This document shows, in pieces, positions 26,462 to 35,391 of a DNA stretch of 64,000 bases. Positions within the stretch are counted from its first letter, which is position 1; each line of letters opens with the position of its first letter. The notes below the pieces were generated by a model. That model saw only the letters and a list, made by a program, of their open reading frames with translations, was not told the origin of the DNA and did no database searches. The stretch comes from G963665495 sp963677785. Its GTDB lineage: Bacteria; Desulfobacterota; Desulfovibrionia; Desulfovibrionales; Desulfovibrionaceae. The stretch covers positions 3,224,001 through 3,288,000 of the forward strand of contig CAXXDH010000003.1 of assembly GCA_963677785.2 (NCBI GenBank), in the 5' to 3' direction. The position numbers were made by a program, and so were the translations under genes.

Positions 26462-27664
26462 ATGAGCGAAGAAAAATTCCCACGGTTACGACGCTTGCCG
26501 CCTTATGTTTTCGCTCAGGTGAATGACCTGAAGATGAAGCTGAGGCGCCAGAACATTGACATTGTTGACCTTGGCATGGGCAACCCGGACTTGCCCACGC
26601 CGCAGCATATCGTGGACAAGCTCGTGGAGGCAGCACAAAAGCCGGTCAACCATCGGTATTCTGTTTCCCGAGGCATTCCGAATCTTCGCCGGGCCATATG
26701 TGACTGGTACCAGCGCAGATTTGAAGTTTTTTTGGATCCTGACTCCGAGGCCATTGTCACCATGGGAGCGAAGGAAGGCCTGTCGCATCTGGCTCTGGCC
26801 ATGCTCTCGCCGGGCGACGTGGTGTTTTCCCCGGATCCGGCCTATCCCATTCACCCCTACGCATCCATCATCGCCGGCGCGGACGTCAGGCGCATCCCCA
26901 TTGGCAGGGGCAGAGATTTTTTTGAGGATCTGTTGACGGCTACGCGTCAGACCTGGCCGCAGCCGAAGCTGTTGATACTGTGTTTTCCGCACAATCCCAC
27001 CACGGAAGTTGTGGACGTCAGTTTTTTTCAGAAAATAGTGGATTTTGCCAAAGAGCATAATATATACGTGATTCACGACCTGGCGTATGCCGACCTGGCT
27101 TTCGACGGCTACAAACCGCCGAGTTTTCTGCAGGCAAAAGGCGCCAAGGACGTTGGCGTTGAATTTTTTTCATTGACCAAAAGCTATTCCATGGCCGGTT
27201 GGCGCGTGGGATTTTGCTGCGGCAACAGGGAAATGGTTCACGCCCTGCAACGGATCAAAAGTTATCTGGACTACGGCATTTTTCAGCCCATTCAGATCGC
27301 ATCCATTGTCGCGCTCAACGGGCCGCAGGAGTGTGTTGCTGAAATGTGCAGCACGTACCAGCAACGCCGCGACGTGCTTATTGACGGGCTGAACAGGATC
27401 GGTTGGGAAGTGGCGCCGCCCAAAGCCACCATGTTTGTCTGGGCGCAGATTCCGGAACCGTTTCGGGCCATGGGATCCGTGGAGTTTTCCAAGTTGCTGC
27501 TGACCGAAGGCGGAGTTGCCGTATCCCCTGGTTTGGGATTCGGCCATTTCAGTGATGACTACGTGCGCTTTGCGTTGATTGAAAACAACATGCGGACGCA
27601 GCAGGCCGTACGGGGCATCAAACACGTCTTAGAAGGAGGAGGCATCTGTGCCGAAAATGGATAA
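26462..27664 (+). CDS. Class I/II PLP aminotransferase (AlaC/DapL-like)
   Basis: 400-aa fold-type I aminotransferase. N-terminus RLPPYVFAQVNDLKMKLR followed by DLGMGNPDLPTP is characteristic of the AlaC-like branch; NPTTEV, DLAYADLAF and the PLP-lysine motif SLTKSYSMAGWRVGF are present. Its amino-acid specificity cannot be read from sequence; position just before hom suggests the aspartate family or alanine. Start chosen at ATG 26462 (AGGAG and GGGAG upstream). The 3' end overlaps hom by 17 nt. Confidence 0.87.
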   Translation: MSEEKFPRLRRLPPYVFAQVNDLKMKLRRQNIDIVDLGMGNPDLPTPQHIVDKLVEAAQKPVNHRYSVSRGIPNLRRAICDWYQRRFEVFLDPDSEAIVTMGAKEGLSHLALAMLSPGDVVFSPDPAYPIHPYASIIAGADVRRIPIGRGRDFFEDLLTATRQTWPQPKLLILCFPHNPTTEVVDVSFFQKIVDFAKEHNIYVIHDLAYADLAFDGYKPPSFLQAKGAKDVGVEFFSLTKSYSMAGWRVGFCCGNREMVHALQRIKSYLDYGIFQPIQIASIVALNGPQECVAEMCSTYQQRRDVLIDGLNRIGWEVAPPKATMFVWAQIPEPFRAMGSVEFSKLLLTEGGVAVSPGLGFGHFSDDYVRFALIENNMRTQQAVRGIKHVLEGGGICAENG

Positions 27665-28934
27665 ACTTGTTCTGGGGCTCGCAGGCTTGGGGACAGTGGG
27701 CGGCGGCGTTGTGGCGCTGCTCAACAAAAACAAGGACTGGATCGCCCGGCGTACGGGCGTGGAGGTCATCCTCAAAACCATTCTTGGCCGCGAGCACCAT
27801 CGCGCGCGTGTAGAAGCCGAGACCGACGCGGCTTTTACGTTGGACATGCAGAGCATGGTCAACGATCCGGAGATCGACGTCGTCCTCGAACTTGTGGGCG
27901 GAACGACCTTTGCGCGCGAACTGATCACCACCGCTCTGAAGGCGGGAAAGCATGTGGTCACCGCCAACAAGGCGCTGCTGGCCGAACATGGGGACGAACT
28001 GTTCCCTCTGGCCGCGGAGCGTAATCTGCATCTTTGTTTTGATGCGAGCGTGGCCGGGGGCATTCCCACCGTGCAGACCCTCAAGGGCGGATTGATCGCA
28101 AACCGGATCAGCAAGTTTATGGGCATCCTTAACGGCACTGCCAACTTTATTCTGAGCAATATGAGTGAAACCGGCATGAGCTTTGGCGACGCGTTGAAGC
28201 TGGCCCAGGAAAAGGGCTACGCTGAAGCCGATCCCACGCTGGACATCGAAGGGATCGATGCGGCGCACAAGCTCGTGCTGCTTATTCAGATCGCGTTCGG
28301 CAAACGCTATCCCATGGACAAGCTTCCCATCTGGGGGGTGAGCGTTGTAAAGCCCATGGACATAGCCTACGCCAACGAGTTTGGATACAAGATAAAACTG
28401 ATCGCGCAAGCCCAGGACGTGGGTGGAAAAATCGAAGCCGGAGTGTTTCCGGCATTGATCGACGCGGAATCCCAGCTCGCAGCCGTAGAGGGGTCGTTCA
28501 ACGCCATTTTGCTGGAAGGCAACGCCGGACCGATTATGCTGCATGGGTACGGTGCGGGCGACCTGCCCACAGCCAGCGCCGTGCTGGCGGATGTGCTGGG
28601 GATTGCCGAGCGTCCGGATCCCAACAATCTCGGCTTTGCGGGCGGTCTGTTGCCGGAAGCGGAGATTGTGGACCTGGATGAAGCCGTCTCCAAACATTAC
28701 CTGCGTTTCAACGTGCAGGACCGGCCCGGCCTGCTTCGTGATCTGGGCAGCGTTATGGCCCGGCACGACATCAGCCTGGCCCAGGTCGTTCAAAAAGGTA
28801 AAGATACGGGCGAGGGCGTTCCGCTGGTCTTTTTGACGCACCGGACCACCGCCAGACAAATACACGCGGCAATGCGCGAGGCCGAATCCCTCAGCCTGCA
28901 CACGTCGCCCATCATGCACTACCGGATTCTGTAA
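27648..28934 (+). CDS. hom: Homoserine dehydrogenase
   Basis: NAD(P)-dependent reduction of aspartate semialdehyde to homoserine. 428 aa. Seen: N-terminal dinucleotide loop GLAGLGTVGGGVV, VTANKALLAEHG, GGIPTVQTLKGGL, GILNGTANFILS and EKGYAEADPTLDIEGIDAAH (catalytic/substrate region), plus a C-terminal ACT domain (FNVQDRPGLLRDLGSVMA) for feedback control, likely by threonine. No aspartokinase fusion. GTG start 5-6 nt after AAGGAGGAGG; the later ATG 27657 is too distant. Stop and apgM start share one base (TAATG). Confidence 0.96.
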   Translation: MPKMDKLVLGLAGLGTVGGGVVALLNKNKDWIARRTGVEVILKTILGREHHRARVEAETDAAFTLDMQSMVNDPEIDVVLELVGGTTFARELITTALKAGKHVVTANKALLAEHGDELFPLAAERNLHLCFDASVAGGIPTVQTLKGGLIANRISKFMGILNGTANFILSNMSETGMSFGDALKLAQEKGYAEADPTLDIEGIDAAHKLVLLIQIAFGKRYPMDKLPIWGVSVVKPMDIAYANEFGYKIKLIAQAQDVGGKIEAGVFPALIDAESQLAAVEGSFNAILLEGNAGPIMLHGYGAGDLPTASAVLADVLGIAERPDPNNLGFAGGLLPEAEIVDLDEAVSKHYLRFNVQDRPGLLRDLGSVMARHDISLAQVVQKGKDTGEGVPLVFLTHRTTARQIHAAMREAESLSLHTSPIMHYRIL

Positions 28935-30136
28935 TGCTGCCGAAACTGCTATTTCTTATTGCCGACGGAATGGGCGACTGGCCCGTGGACGCATTGGGAG
29001 GGAAAACTCCCCTGATGGCAGCCAATACGCCCCACATGGACGCGTTGGCTGCCAAAGGGCTCATGGGGCGCTGTCGTACGGTCCCCCAGGGCATGCCTCC
29101 GGGCTCGGACGTCGCCAACATGGCCCTGATGGGATTTGATCCGGCCAGGTATCATACCGGCCGCGGCCCCATCGAGGCCGCGGCTCAAGGTCTGAAATTG
29201 GAGCCGGACGACCTGGTCTGGCGTATGAATATCGTCACGGTCAGCGAATACGGACCTGATGGAGTGATGCGCGATTATGCCGCCGGCCATCCGGACAATA
29301 CGGACGCCCGCTGGCTGGTTCTGGAGTTGCAAAAACGCCTCGGGAACGAGCGTTTTACCTTTTATCCGGGCATTCAGTACCGCCATTTGCTGGTGCAGCG
29401 CGGCGGGGCAAAGCAAACCGAGGCCGGACTGGAGATCAATCCGCCCCATGATATTCTGGACAAACCCCTGACGGACGACCTGGCCGCGTTTGGCGGTTGT
29501 CCGGAACTCGAATCCCTGCTGCAGGACGCGGCGACCATTCTGGCCGAACCCGTCAACAAGACCAAAGCCAATGCGGTCTGGCCCTGGGGACAGGGCAGCC
29601 CGTTGCTTTTGCCGGACTTTGCCGGGACCTACGGACTGCGCGGAGCAGTGGTCTCCGCCGTGGATCTGGTCAATGGCCTGGGCCGCGCCGCAGGAATGCA
29701 GGTGCTGGAAGTGGATGGCGCCACAGGGCTGCTGGATACCAATTATGAAGGTAAAGTCGCAGCTGCCCTTGCTTTTCTGGAGCAGGGCGATTATGTGTAT
29801 CTACATGTAGAGGCCCCTGACGAATGCGGCCATGCGGGAAATTTCGAGGACAAAATCGAATCCATAGAACGGTTTGACTCGCGGATCCTGGCGCCCTTGC
29901 AGGAGGCCTTGCCTGATGCGGCCTTTGTTCTGACATGCGATCATTTTACGCCCATAGTTAAGCGTACGCATGTTTCAGACCCTGTGCCCTTTGTTGTTTC
30001 CTGGCCCGGATGCGTTCCGAACCATACGGCTGCCATGTTCGACGAACATACGGCTGCCGAAATTCCTCTGTTGCTGGAGCCCGGTCATTTGTTCATACAG
30101 TGGGTTCTGGAACGGTTGAGTGAATCTTCATGGTAA
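28934..30136 (+). CDS. ApgM-type alkaline-phosphatase-superfamily enzyme, proposed homoserine kinase
   Basis: 400 aa of the archaeal-type, cofactor-independent phosphoglycerate mutase family. Metal-site motifs seen: LIADGMGDWPV at the N-terminus, PPGSDVANMALMGFDP (nucleophile Ser), HVEAPDECGHAGNFEDK, LTCDHFTPI and HVSDPVPF. Members found beside hom in sulfate reducers and relatives have been proposed to act as a non-orthologous homoserine kinase; the one-base overlap with hom supports that role over glycolysis. No classical thrB is present nearby. The alternative, a 2,3-BPG-independent phosphoglycerate mutase, cannot be excluded. Confidence 0.82.
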   Translation: MLPKLLFLIADGMGDWPVDALGGKTPLMAANTPHMDALAAKGLMGRCRTVPQGMPPGSDVANMALMGFDPARYHTGRGPIEAAAQGLKLEPDDLVWRMNIVTVSEYGPDGVMRDYAAGHPDNTDARWLVLELQKRLGNERFTFYPGIQYRHLLVQRGGAKQTEAGLEINPPHDILDKPLTDDLAAFGGCPELESLLQDAATILAEPVNKTKANAVWPWGQGSPLLLPDFAGTYGLRGAVVSAVDLVNGLGRAAGMQVLEVDGATGLLDTNYEGKVAAALAFLEQGDYVYLHVEAPDECGHAGNFEDKIESIERFDSRILAPLQEALPDAAFVLTCDHFTPIVKRTHVSDPVPFVVSWPGCVPNHTAAMFDEHTAAEIPLLLEPGHLFIQWVLERLSESSW

Positions 30137-30561
30137 AAATCGACAATTTCCCCCGGCCCGAGTGCTGGTACGCCCATTATGTTTCCTATGGAGAAACCGA
30201 TGCCATGGGAGTGGTCTATTATGGAGAATACCTTCATTATTTTGAGCGCTCCCGCGGGTTGTTCATACGCGAACGGGGCATGAGCTACGCGGATGTCGAA
30301 CAACGGGGGATTTTTCTGCCCGTACGCGAAGCCCATTGCCGTTATCGTTCGCCTGCCCGTTACGACGACATGATTTGGGTGCGGGTCGGTATTGCCGAAT
30401 GGAATCGCGCGTCCATGTTGTTTTTGTATGAAATCTACGATGCGTCCAAAGAAAAACTGCTGGCCACAGGCAGCACCCAGCATGCCTGCGTCAACGCCGA
30501 GCACAAGCCCGTGCGTATTCCCGATTGGTTCCGGCACATGTTTCTTGAGGGCGATAATTAA
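30130..30561 (+). CDS. Hotdog-fold acyl-CoA thioesterase (YbgC/4HBT-like)
   Basis: 143 aa. Contains the 4-hydroxybenzoyl-CoA thioesterase-type active-site pattern YGETDAMGVVYYGEYLHYFE, in which the Asp (residue 24) is the expected catalytic residue. Acyl-CoA or acyl-ACP hydrolase; substrate unknown. The ATG overlaps the end of the preceding gene by 7 nt, so it is co-transcribed with hom. Not linked to tol-pal genes here, unlike ybgC in enterobacteria. Confidence 0.85.
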   Translation: MVKIDNFPRPECWYAHYVSYGETDAMGVVYYGEYLHYFERSRGLFIRERGMSYADVEQRGIFLPVREAHCRYRSPARYDDMIWVRVGIAEWNRASMLFLYEIYDASKEKLLATGSTQHACVNAEHKPVRIPDWFRHMFLEGDN

Positions 30562-30622
30562 TAGAAGCGCCGGACGGTTGTTCCAGTCTTGTTTGCCGTC
30601 CCCCGTATAAGTGAACTTTTTC

Positions 30623-31429
30623 ATGTCATCATCAAATTCATTGCGTTATGATGTCCATACCCATGCCTTTCACCCCAAAATCGCAGACAAAGTCGTCGCC
30701 CAGCTGCACGAGCATTATGATATAGAGCCGGAAGGCACCGGTCTCATTGAGGATCTGGTTGTCCGCGAACGCGAGGCGGGGGTGGATAAATTTGTCGTTT
30801 TGTGCGCGGCCACAGCTCCGGCCCAGGTGATACCGGCCAACAACTGGATCATCGGCTTGCAGGAAAGCTATGACGAAGTCATTGGCTTCGGTACGCTGCA
30901 TCCCGAATACGCGGATTGGGAAAAGGAAGTGGAGCGTTTGAAACAGGCCGGTATCATCGGCCTCAAGTTTCATCCTGAATTTCAGGGATTCTGGATGGAT
31001 GACCCCAGACTGCTGCCCCTGATGGAGGCAACGCACAAGGATTTCATCTACATCTTCCACGTGGGCGACCGTGCGGCCCCGGAAGACAATCCCTCCTGCC
31101 CGATCAAACTGGCGGCCCTTGCCCGGCAGTTCCCGGAAGCCCGGATCATCGCCGCTCATTTTGGGGGCTATCTCCATTGGAAGTGGGCGCTTGAGGAGCT
31201 CGTAGGCACCAATGTCTACCTGGATACCTCCAGCTCGTTGTCGTTTATTCCGGACGACATGCTGCAGGCGATAATCGACAGGCATCCTTTCGAACGCTTG
31301 CTTTTTGGCAGTGATTTTCCCGTGTTCGATCCCGTGAAAGAAGTCGAACGGGCGCAACGCCGGATGCACCTCTCCGACAGCCGTCTGGAAGCCCTGATGG
31401 CCAATGCCGGAAATCTGCTGTCAGTGTAG
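30623..31429 (+). CDS. Amidohydrolase-related TIM-barrel metal-dependent hydrolase
   Basis: 268 aa. N-terminal YDVHTHAFHP supplies the metal-binding HxH; later GLKFHPEFQGF, FHVGD, AAHFGG and FGSDFPVFDP supply the remaining His/Asp residues typical of the amidohydrolase-2 family, which includes decarboxylases and lactonases. Substrate unknown. Start uncertain: ATG 30623 fits the family N-terminus; a GTG at 30611 is in frame and no clear ribosome site precedes either. Last gene of the plus-strand run. Confidence 0.8.
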   Translation: MSSSNSLRYDVHTHAFHPKIADKVVAQLHEHYDIEPEGTGLIEDLVVREREAGVDKFVVLCAATAPAQVIPANNWIIGLQESYDEVIGFGTLHPEYADWEKEVERLKQAGIIGLKFHPEFQGFWMDDPRLLPLMEATHKDFIYIFHVGDRAAPEDNPSCPIKLAALARQFPEARIIAAHFGGYLHWKWALEELVGTNVYLDTSSSLSFIPDDMLQAIIDRHPFERLLFGSDFPVFDPVKEVERAQRRMHLSDSRLEALMANAGNLLSV

Positions 31430-31559
31430 AGCAAATTCTAATGATATACTTTGGAGTGCTGCACCCGCGGTACCATAGCAGCCCTATTCGTGAGGGGCCG
31501 TGCGAATAGGGATAATCGTGTAACATTATCACTTATTATTATATATGCCAAAAGTTTTG

Positions 31560-31830
31560 GGAGATTCTTAATAACCCTTTTTGCCTTTGCTCAGCCAAGT
31601 AGGCGAGACAAAGTGCATAATGAGGGGTAAACGAAAGAGTTTCTTCCCCTCAAACTCCCCTTTCTAGAACTTTTTGCAGGGGAAAATAATGCAATTTTTC
31701 TGATATATTGACTAGTTATTCGCGCCCAGGGGCGTCCCCCTGGCCGGGGTGTGGGGCGGGCAGCCCCACGACGATTCCCTTGCGGAGCAAAGGCAATGGC
31801 CACATTTCCAAAAGGGGTCTTAAGACGCCG
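31560..31830. repeat. Composite intergenic repeat with tandem hairpins
   Basis: About 270 nt in a 426-nt convergent gap. Its ends are imperfect inverted repeats: ATTCTTAATAACCCTTTT (31565-31581) against AAAAGGGGTCTTAAGA (31810-31825, reverse complement TCTTAAGACCCCTTTT). Inside are two strong stems: CCAGGGG/CCCCCTGG (31726-31743) and GTGGGGC/GCCCCAC (31751-31769). Likely functions as terminator for the convergent genes and may be a degenerate non-autonomous element. 31,430-31,560 also holds an imperfect CCCTATTCG/CGAATAGGG stem. Confidence 0.55.
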
Positions 31831-31855
31831 GAGGCATTCTTTCAACTTTTGTTTT

Positions 31856-34318
31856 TTAAAACAACTGCTTCAACAAATACTCTTCCTGGTCAGGTACGGC
31901 GTCGCGGTTGTAGTCGTACTGCTTGTAGCTCTGCTGGTAGGCCTTGTCGGATTCGTAGGTCATGCCGCCGTCCGAATAGAGAAAGTCCTCTTCATAGAAG
32001 CGCTGCTGCGCATTGACGTCAAACGGCAGGTAGTAGTCCGCTTTGGTGTTCCAGGATGCCACATGGCGGAAGACGATGTTCGGCGGCACTTTGAAATCCT
32101 GGGCCGGGTAGTTCTGCTCAACGGCCAGGCGGTAGTCCAGCCAGATGGGCAGGGCGGCGGTGGATCCTGTCTCTCTGCGTCCCATGGGCGCGACCTGGTC
32201 GAACCCGACGTAGACGCCCGTGAGCAGATAGGGAGTGAAACCAAGGAACCAGGCGTCCTGTTCGTCATTGGTGGTGCCGGTCTTGCCGGCCACCGGGCGA
32301 TTCAGCTTTTTGGCCTTGCCTCCCGTGCCGCGGCGTACGACCTCTTTGAGCATGCTGGCCATGATAAAGGCGTTCTGCGGGCTGATGGCCTCCACGGATT
32401 TGGGCGTCGAGTGATAGATCTCCTTGCCGGAGTTGTCCTTGATGGAAAGCACCAGCCGGGGAATTACATAGCTGCCGTCCCGTGCGAATGCGGTGTAGGC
32501 TTGGCAGAGGTTGAGCGGAGTGACGCCTATAGCTCCCAGACAGATGGGCAGAAAGGGTTGGAAGTCGCCCACCAGTCCGAGCTTGTGCGCCCGCTTGATG
32601 ACGTTTTTAATGCCGATCATATCCGCCACGCGGACCGTTACCAGGTTTTTGGATTTGGCCAGGGCCGTGGCCAGCAGCATGGGGCCGGAATATTTTCCTG
32701 CGTAATTCTTGGGGCTCCAGGTCTTGTTGGTGCTGGGGTCGTAATAGGAGACGGGTTCGTCGTTGACCACCGAGGCCGGGGAGAAGCCCATATCCATGGC
32801 AGTGGAATAGACAACGGGCTTGAAAGCCGAACCTGGCTGGCGGATGGCCTGGGTGGCGCGGTTGAACTGGCTGTCTTTGAAATCATATCCGCCCACAAGG
32901 GCCAGCACATCGCCGTTGACCGGATCCAGAGAAACCAGCGCACCCTGTACCTTGGGCCTTTGTTCCAGGGCCAGTTCCAAGGGAGTGCCTTGCTTGGGCG
33001 GAGCAATGAGCGAGGCCCAGACCACGTCGCCCGGATGCAATACTTGGGTGGCGTCCTTGATTTTGCGTGCCCCGCGGTACGAGACATTGGGGTTGGGCGT
33101 ACGGCACCAGCTCATGGTTTTGACGCCGATGTGTCCGGCGCGTTTGCCCACCAGGACCTTGGCACCGCTTTTGTTCACTTCGCTGACCAGCGCCTTGACC
33201 CATTGGCCGGCTTTGATGTTTTTGTAGAGTTCATCCTGGGCAAGTAAAAAAGCGGGCACTTCGGCGGACTGGAGCTTGTGGATGGGACCTCGCCAGCCGC
33301 GGCGTTTTGTGGAGGCTTCGAGCCCCTTGCGCAGCGCTTGTTCAGCCGCTTGCTGGTGTTCGAGGTCTATGGTCGTGTATACCTGCAGGCCGCTTTCATA
33401 GAGCAGGTCTTCGCCCGAGGGCGCGTCGTTGCCGTTGCGTCCGGGCAGGTTCATTTTGGGCAGGTTTTCAATGAGCCAGCGGCGTACTTCTTCAAGGTAA
33501 TAGGCGCCGATGGTCCAGGATGGATCAGGCATGGTCTTGTATTCGAGGGGCTCGGCAATGGCCTCGTCGTATTCGGCCTGGGTGATCCAGTTCAGTTCGA
33601 GCATCCGGCCGAGCACGTATTTTTGCCTGTTTTTGGCTGCGTCCGGAAAACGGAAAGGATTGTAGCGGGAGGGGGCTTTGGGCAGTCCCGCAAGTACGGC
33701 GGATTCGGCCAGGTCGAGTTCGTCGGCATGCTTGCCGAAATAGGTCCGCGCCGCGGCTTCGACTCCGTACGCTCCGGCGCCGAGAAAGATTTCATTGAGA
33801 TAGATGGCCAGGATTTCGTCCTTGCCCATTTGCTGTTCCAGCCGGTAGGCCAGAATCGCTTCCTTGATTTTACGCGCAAAACTTTTTTCGGAAGTCAGCA
33901 ACAAGCGCTTGACCACCTGCTGGGTAATGGTGCTGCCGCCTTGGACAATGTCCCCGGCGCTGATGTTTTTTGTCATGGCGCGAAAAATGGCCGTGATGTC
34001 AATGCCTTCATGCTCGTAGAACGAACTGTCTTCGGCGGCGAGAAAGGCCTTGAGCACAAAGGGCGACATTTTGCTCAGGGGTTCGAGAAAGCGCATTTCG
34101 CGGTACAGATACCCTAGGACGCTGCCGTCCTTGGCATAGACCGTGGTCACCAGGGGCGGGCGGTAGTCCCAGATGCGCCCCAGGCCGCTTTGTTCATCTA
34201 TTTTGCTCTCTTTTCCGCCCTGATGCAGCCAAAGAGAAGAAGCAGAAACTGTGGCGGGTATGGTCTGCAGGGCTATCGACAAAACAATGAGAGCAATGAT
34301 CCGGCGTACGTTAGCCAT
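31856..34318 (-). CDS. mrcA: Penicillin-binding protein 1A, class A bifunctional PBP
   Basis: 820 aa, inner-membrane anchored, catalytic domains periplasmic. Glycosyltransferase 51 domain (about 70-240) with EDSSFYEHEGID (catalytic Glu), GGSTITQQVVK and AIYLNEIFLGAGAYG; an OB-like linker; transpeptidase domain (about 430-760) with SxxK in GSAFKPVVYS, SKN, and KTGTTNDEQDAWF. Makes and crosslinks glycan strands. The N-terminal hydrophobic segment (res 5-24) is short and may be signal-anchor. C-terminal tail ends in charged DYNRDAVPDQEEYLLKQLF. The start overlaps the stop of the upstream gene by 8 nt. Confidence 0.95.
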   Translation of the reverse strand: MANVRRIIALIVLSIALQTIPATVSASSLWLHQGGKESKIDEQSGLGRIWDYRPPLVTTVYAKDGSVLGYLYREMRFLEPLSKMSPFVLKAFLAAEDSSFYEHEGIDITAIFRAMTKNISAGDIVQGGSTITQQVVKRLLLTSEKSFARKIKEAILAYRLEQQMGKDEILAIYLNEIFLGAGAYGVEAAARTYFGKHADELDLAESAVLAGLPKAPSRYNPFRFPDAAKNRQKYVLGRMLELNWITQAEYDEAIAEPLEYKTMPDPSWTIGAYYLEEVRRWLIENLPKMNLPGRNGNDAPSGEDLLYESGLQVYTTIDLEHQQAAEQALRKGLEASTKRRGWRGPIHKLQSAEVPAFLLAQDELYKNIKAGQWVKALVSEVNKSGAKVLVGKRAGHIGVKTMSWCRTPNPNVSYRGARKIKDATQVLHPGDVVWASLIAPPKQGTPLELALEQRPKVQGALVSLDPVNGDVLALVGGYDFKDSQFNRATQAIRQPGSAFKPVVYSTAMDMGFSPASVVNDEPVSYYDPSTNKTWSPKNYAGKYSGPMLLATALAKSKNLVTVRVADMIGIKNVIKRAHKLGLVGDFQPFLPICLGAIGVTPLNLCQAYTAFARDGSYVIPRLVLSIKDNSGKEIYHSTPKSVEAISPQNAFIMASMLKEVVRRGTGGKAKKLNRPVAGKTGTTNDEQDAWFLGFTPYLLTGVYVGFDQVAPMGRRETGSTAALPIWLDYRLAVEQNYPAQDFKVPPNIVFRHVASWNTKADYYLPFDVNAQQRFYEEDFLYSDGGMTYESDKAYQQSYKQYDYNRDAVPDQEEYLLKQLF

Positions 34319-35222
34319 GCGAGGGCTCCTCAGCCGGTCCGGCAGTGACTTTGATGGTAAATTGTTTCATAAAATTGGAGATTTTTTTGTACAGATCCAG
34401 ATTCCCTAGGGGGAGGGGCTCCTTGCGCTCAACTTCAATGGCAAGCGCGCCTGGCGATTGGAGAAATTCAATGACTTCCTCCATGGTCCGGATGGCGTTT
34501 TCATTTCCATTGGCCCTGGCGGTTTCGATGTCCGAACGCAGGCCGCTCACCAGAAACTGAATGCTTTCCTTTTCCTCCACGGCGGCTATTTCCACAATTT
34601 TACGCAGCAGAGACTTGTCGTCATAGGCCAGGTACATATTTTCCACCACCAAATTGTCGAAGACGCCGCCGATCTGCCTTTTGGCAACAGCGGCCTGCAC
34701 CGCTTCCAGATCCACGCCTTCAATATTCACCCGGACGCGGAAATGGCCGAGGGTCGGAATGTCGACTTCGAACCAGTTGAGCTGAATCAATTGTTTGGCC
34801 TTGTCCAGGCGGTAGTCCAGTTTGATGTCCGCTTTGATGGTCTTGTAGCCGAGGTCGTTGAGCTCGGCATAATGGCTTCCGAAGTTTGTTTCATTCACTG
34901 GGATGGTAATCCCCTGGACGGCGACTTTCGCATACAAGGGCTTGCGCGGGTGGCGGATGTCCAGGTCCTGGACGACAATCCGGTCGACGTCGAATTTACG
35001 GCCTTTGAGCAGGGAGAGTTTGACGTCGTTGACCGCCAGCTCCCTGTCCATGACGTCAATGTCCAGCGACTTGTAATTGATCTCGGATTTGGTCTTTTTG
35101 GCGACTTTGGCCACCACATCGCGGACTTTGGCGTCCACAAGGCGTGTAGCATAATATTTACCGGCAAAGACAAGGCCGATAAGCAGGGCCAGGACCATGC
35201 CGATGAGAATGAGGCGTTTCAT
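34311..35222 (-). CDS. Anchored envelope protein of unknown function, coupled to PBP1A
   Basis: 303 aa. N-terminal membrane anchor (about 3-21), then an all-soluble periplasmic part with alternating beta-type pattern (SEINYKSLDIDVMDRELAVNDVKLSLL) reminiscent of AsmA/YdgA-like proteins, but no firm family assignment. Translationally coupled to the PBP1A gene (8-nt overlap), so a role in peptidoglycan assembly or PBP1A support is inferred. Starts 169 nt from the divergent MltB-like gene. Confidence 0.65.
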   Translation of the reverse strand: MKRLILIGMVLALLIGLVFAGKYYATRLVDAKVRDVVAKVAKKTKSEINYKSLDIDVMDRELAVNDVKLSLLKGRKFDVDRIVVQDLDIRHPRKPLYAKVAVQGITIPVNETNFGSHYAELNDLGYKTIKADIKLDYRLDKAKQLIQLNWFEVDIPTLGHFRVRVNIEGVDLEAVQAAVAKRQIGGVFDNLVVENMYLAYDDKSLLRKIVEIAAVEEKESIQFLVSGLRSDIETARANGNENAIRTMEEVIEFLQSPGALAIEVERKEPLPLGNLDLYKKISNFMKQFTIKVTAGPAEEPSHG

Positions 35223-35391
35223 AGGGATACGCTGCTTCCTAAAGATGGGCCGTTTTCGAAGGCGTTGGTATTAGATTGCAATAGCACATGCGAAAGTTTT
35301 ATTATTGATTCTTTCAGATTTTCTGTCAATCTGATGAAGAGGATTTGGGGCCACCAACGACTATTCTTAAACGTTTCAGGGAATTTTTCAA

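Noticed and set aside
31751..33247. 498-codon plus-strand frame opposite the PBP1A gene
   Set aside because: Shadow of the PBP1A reading frame; PBP1A motifs are complete on the other strand.
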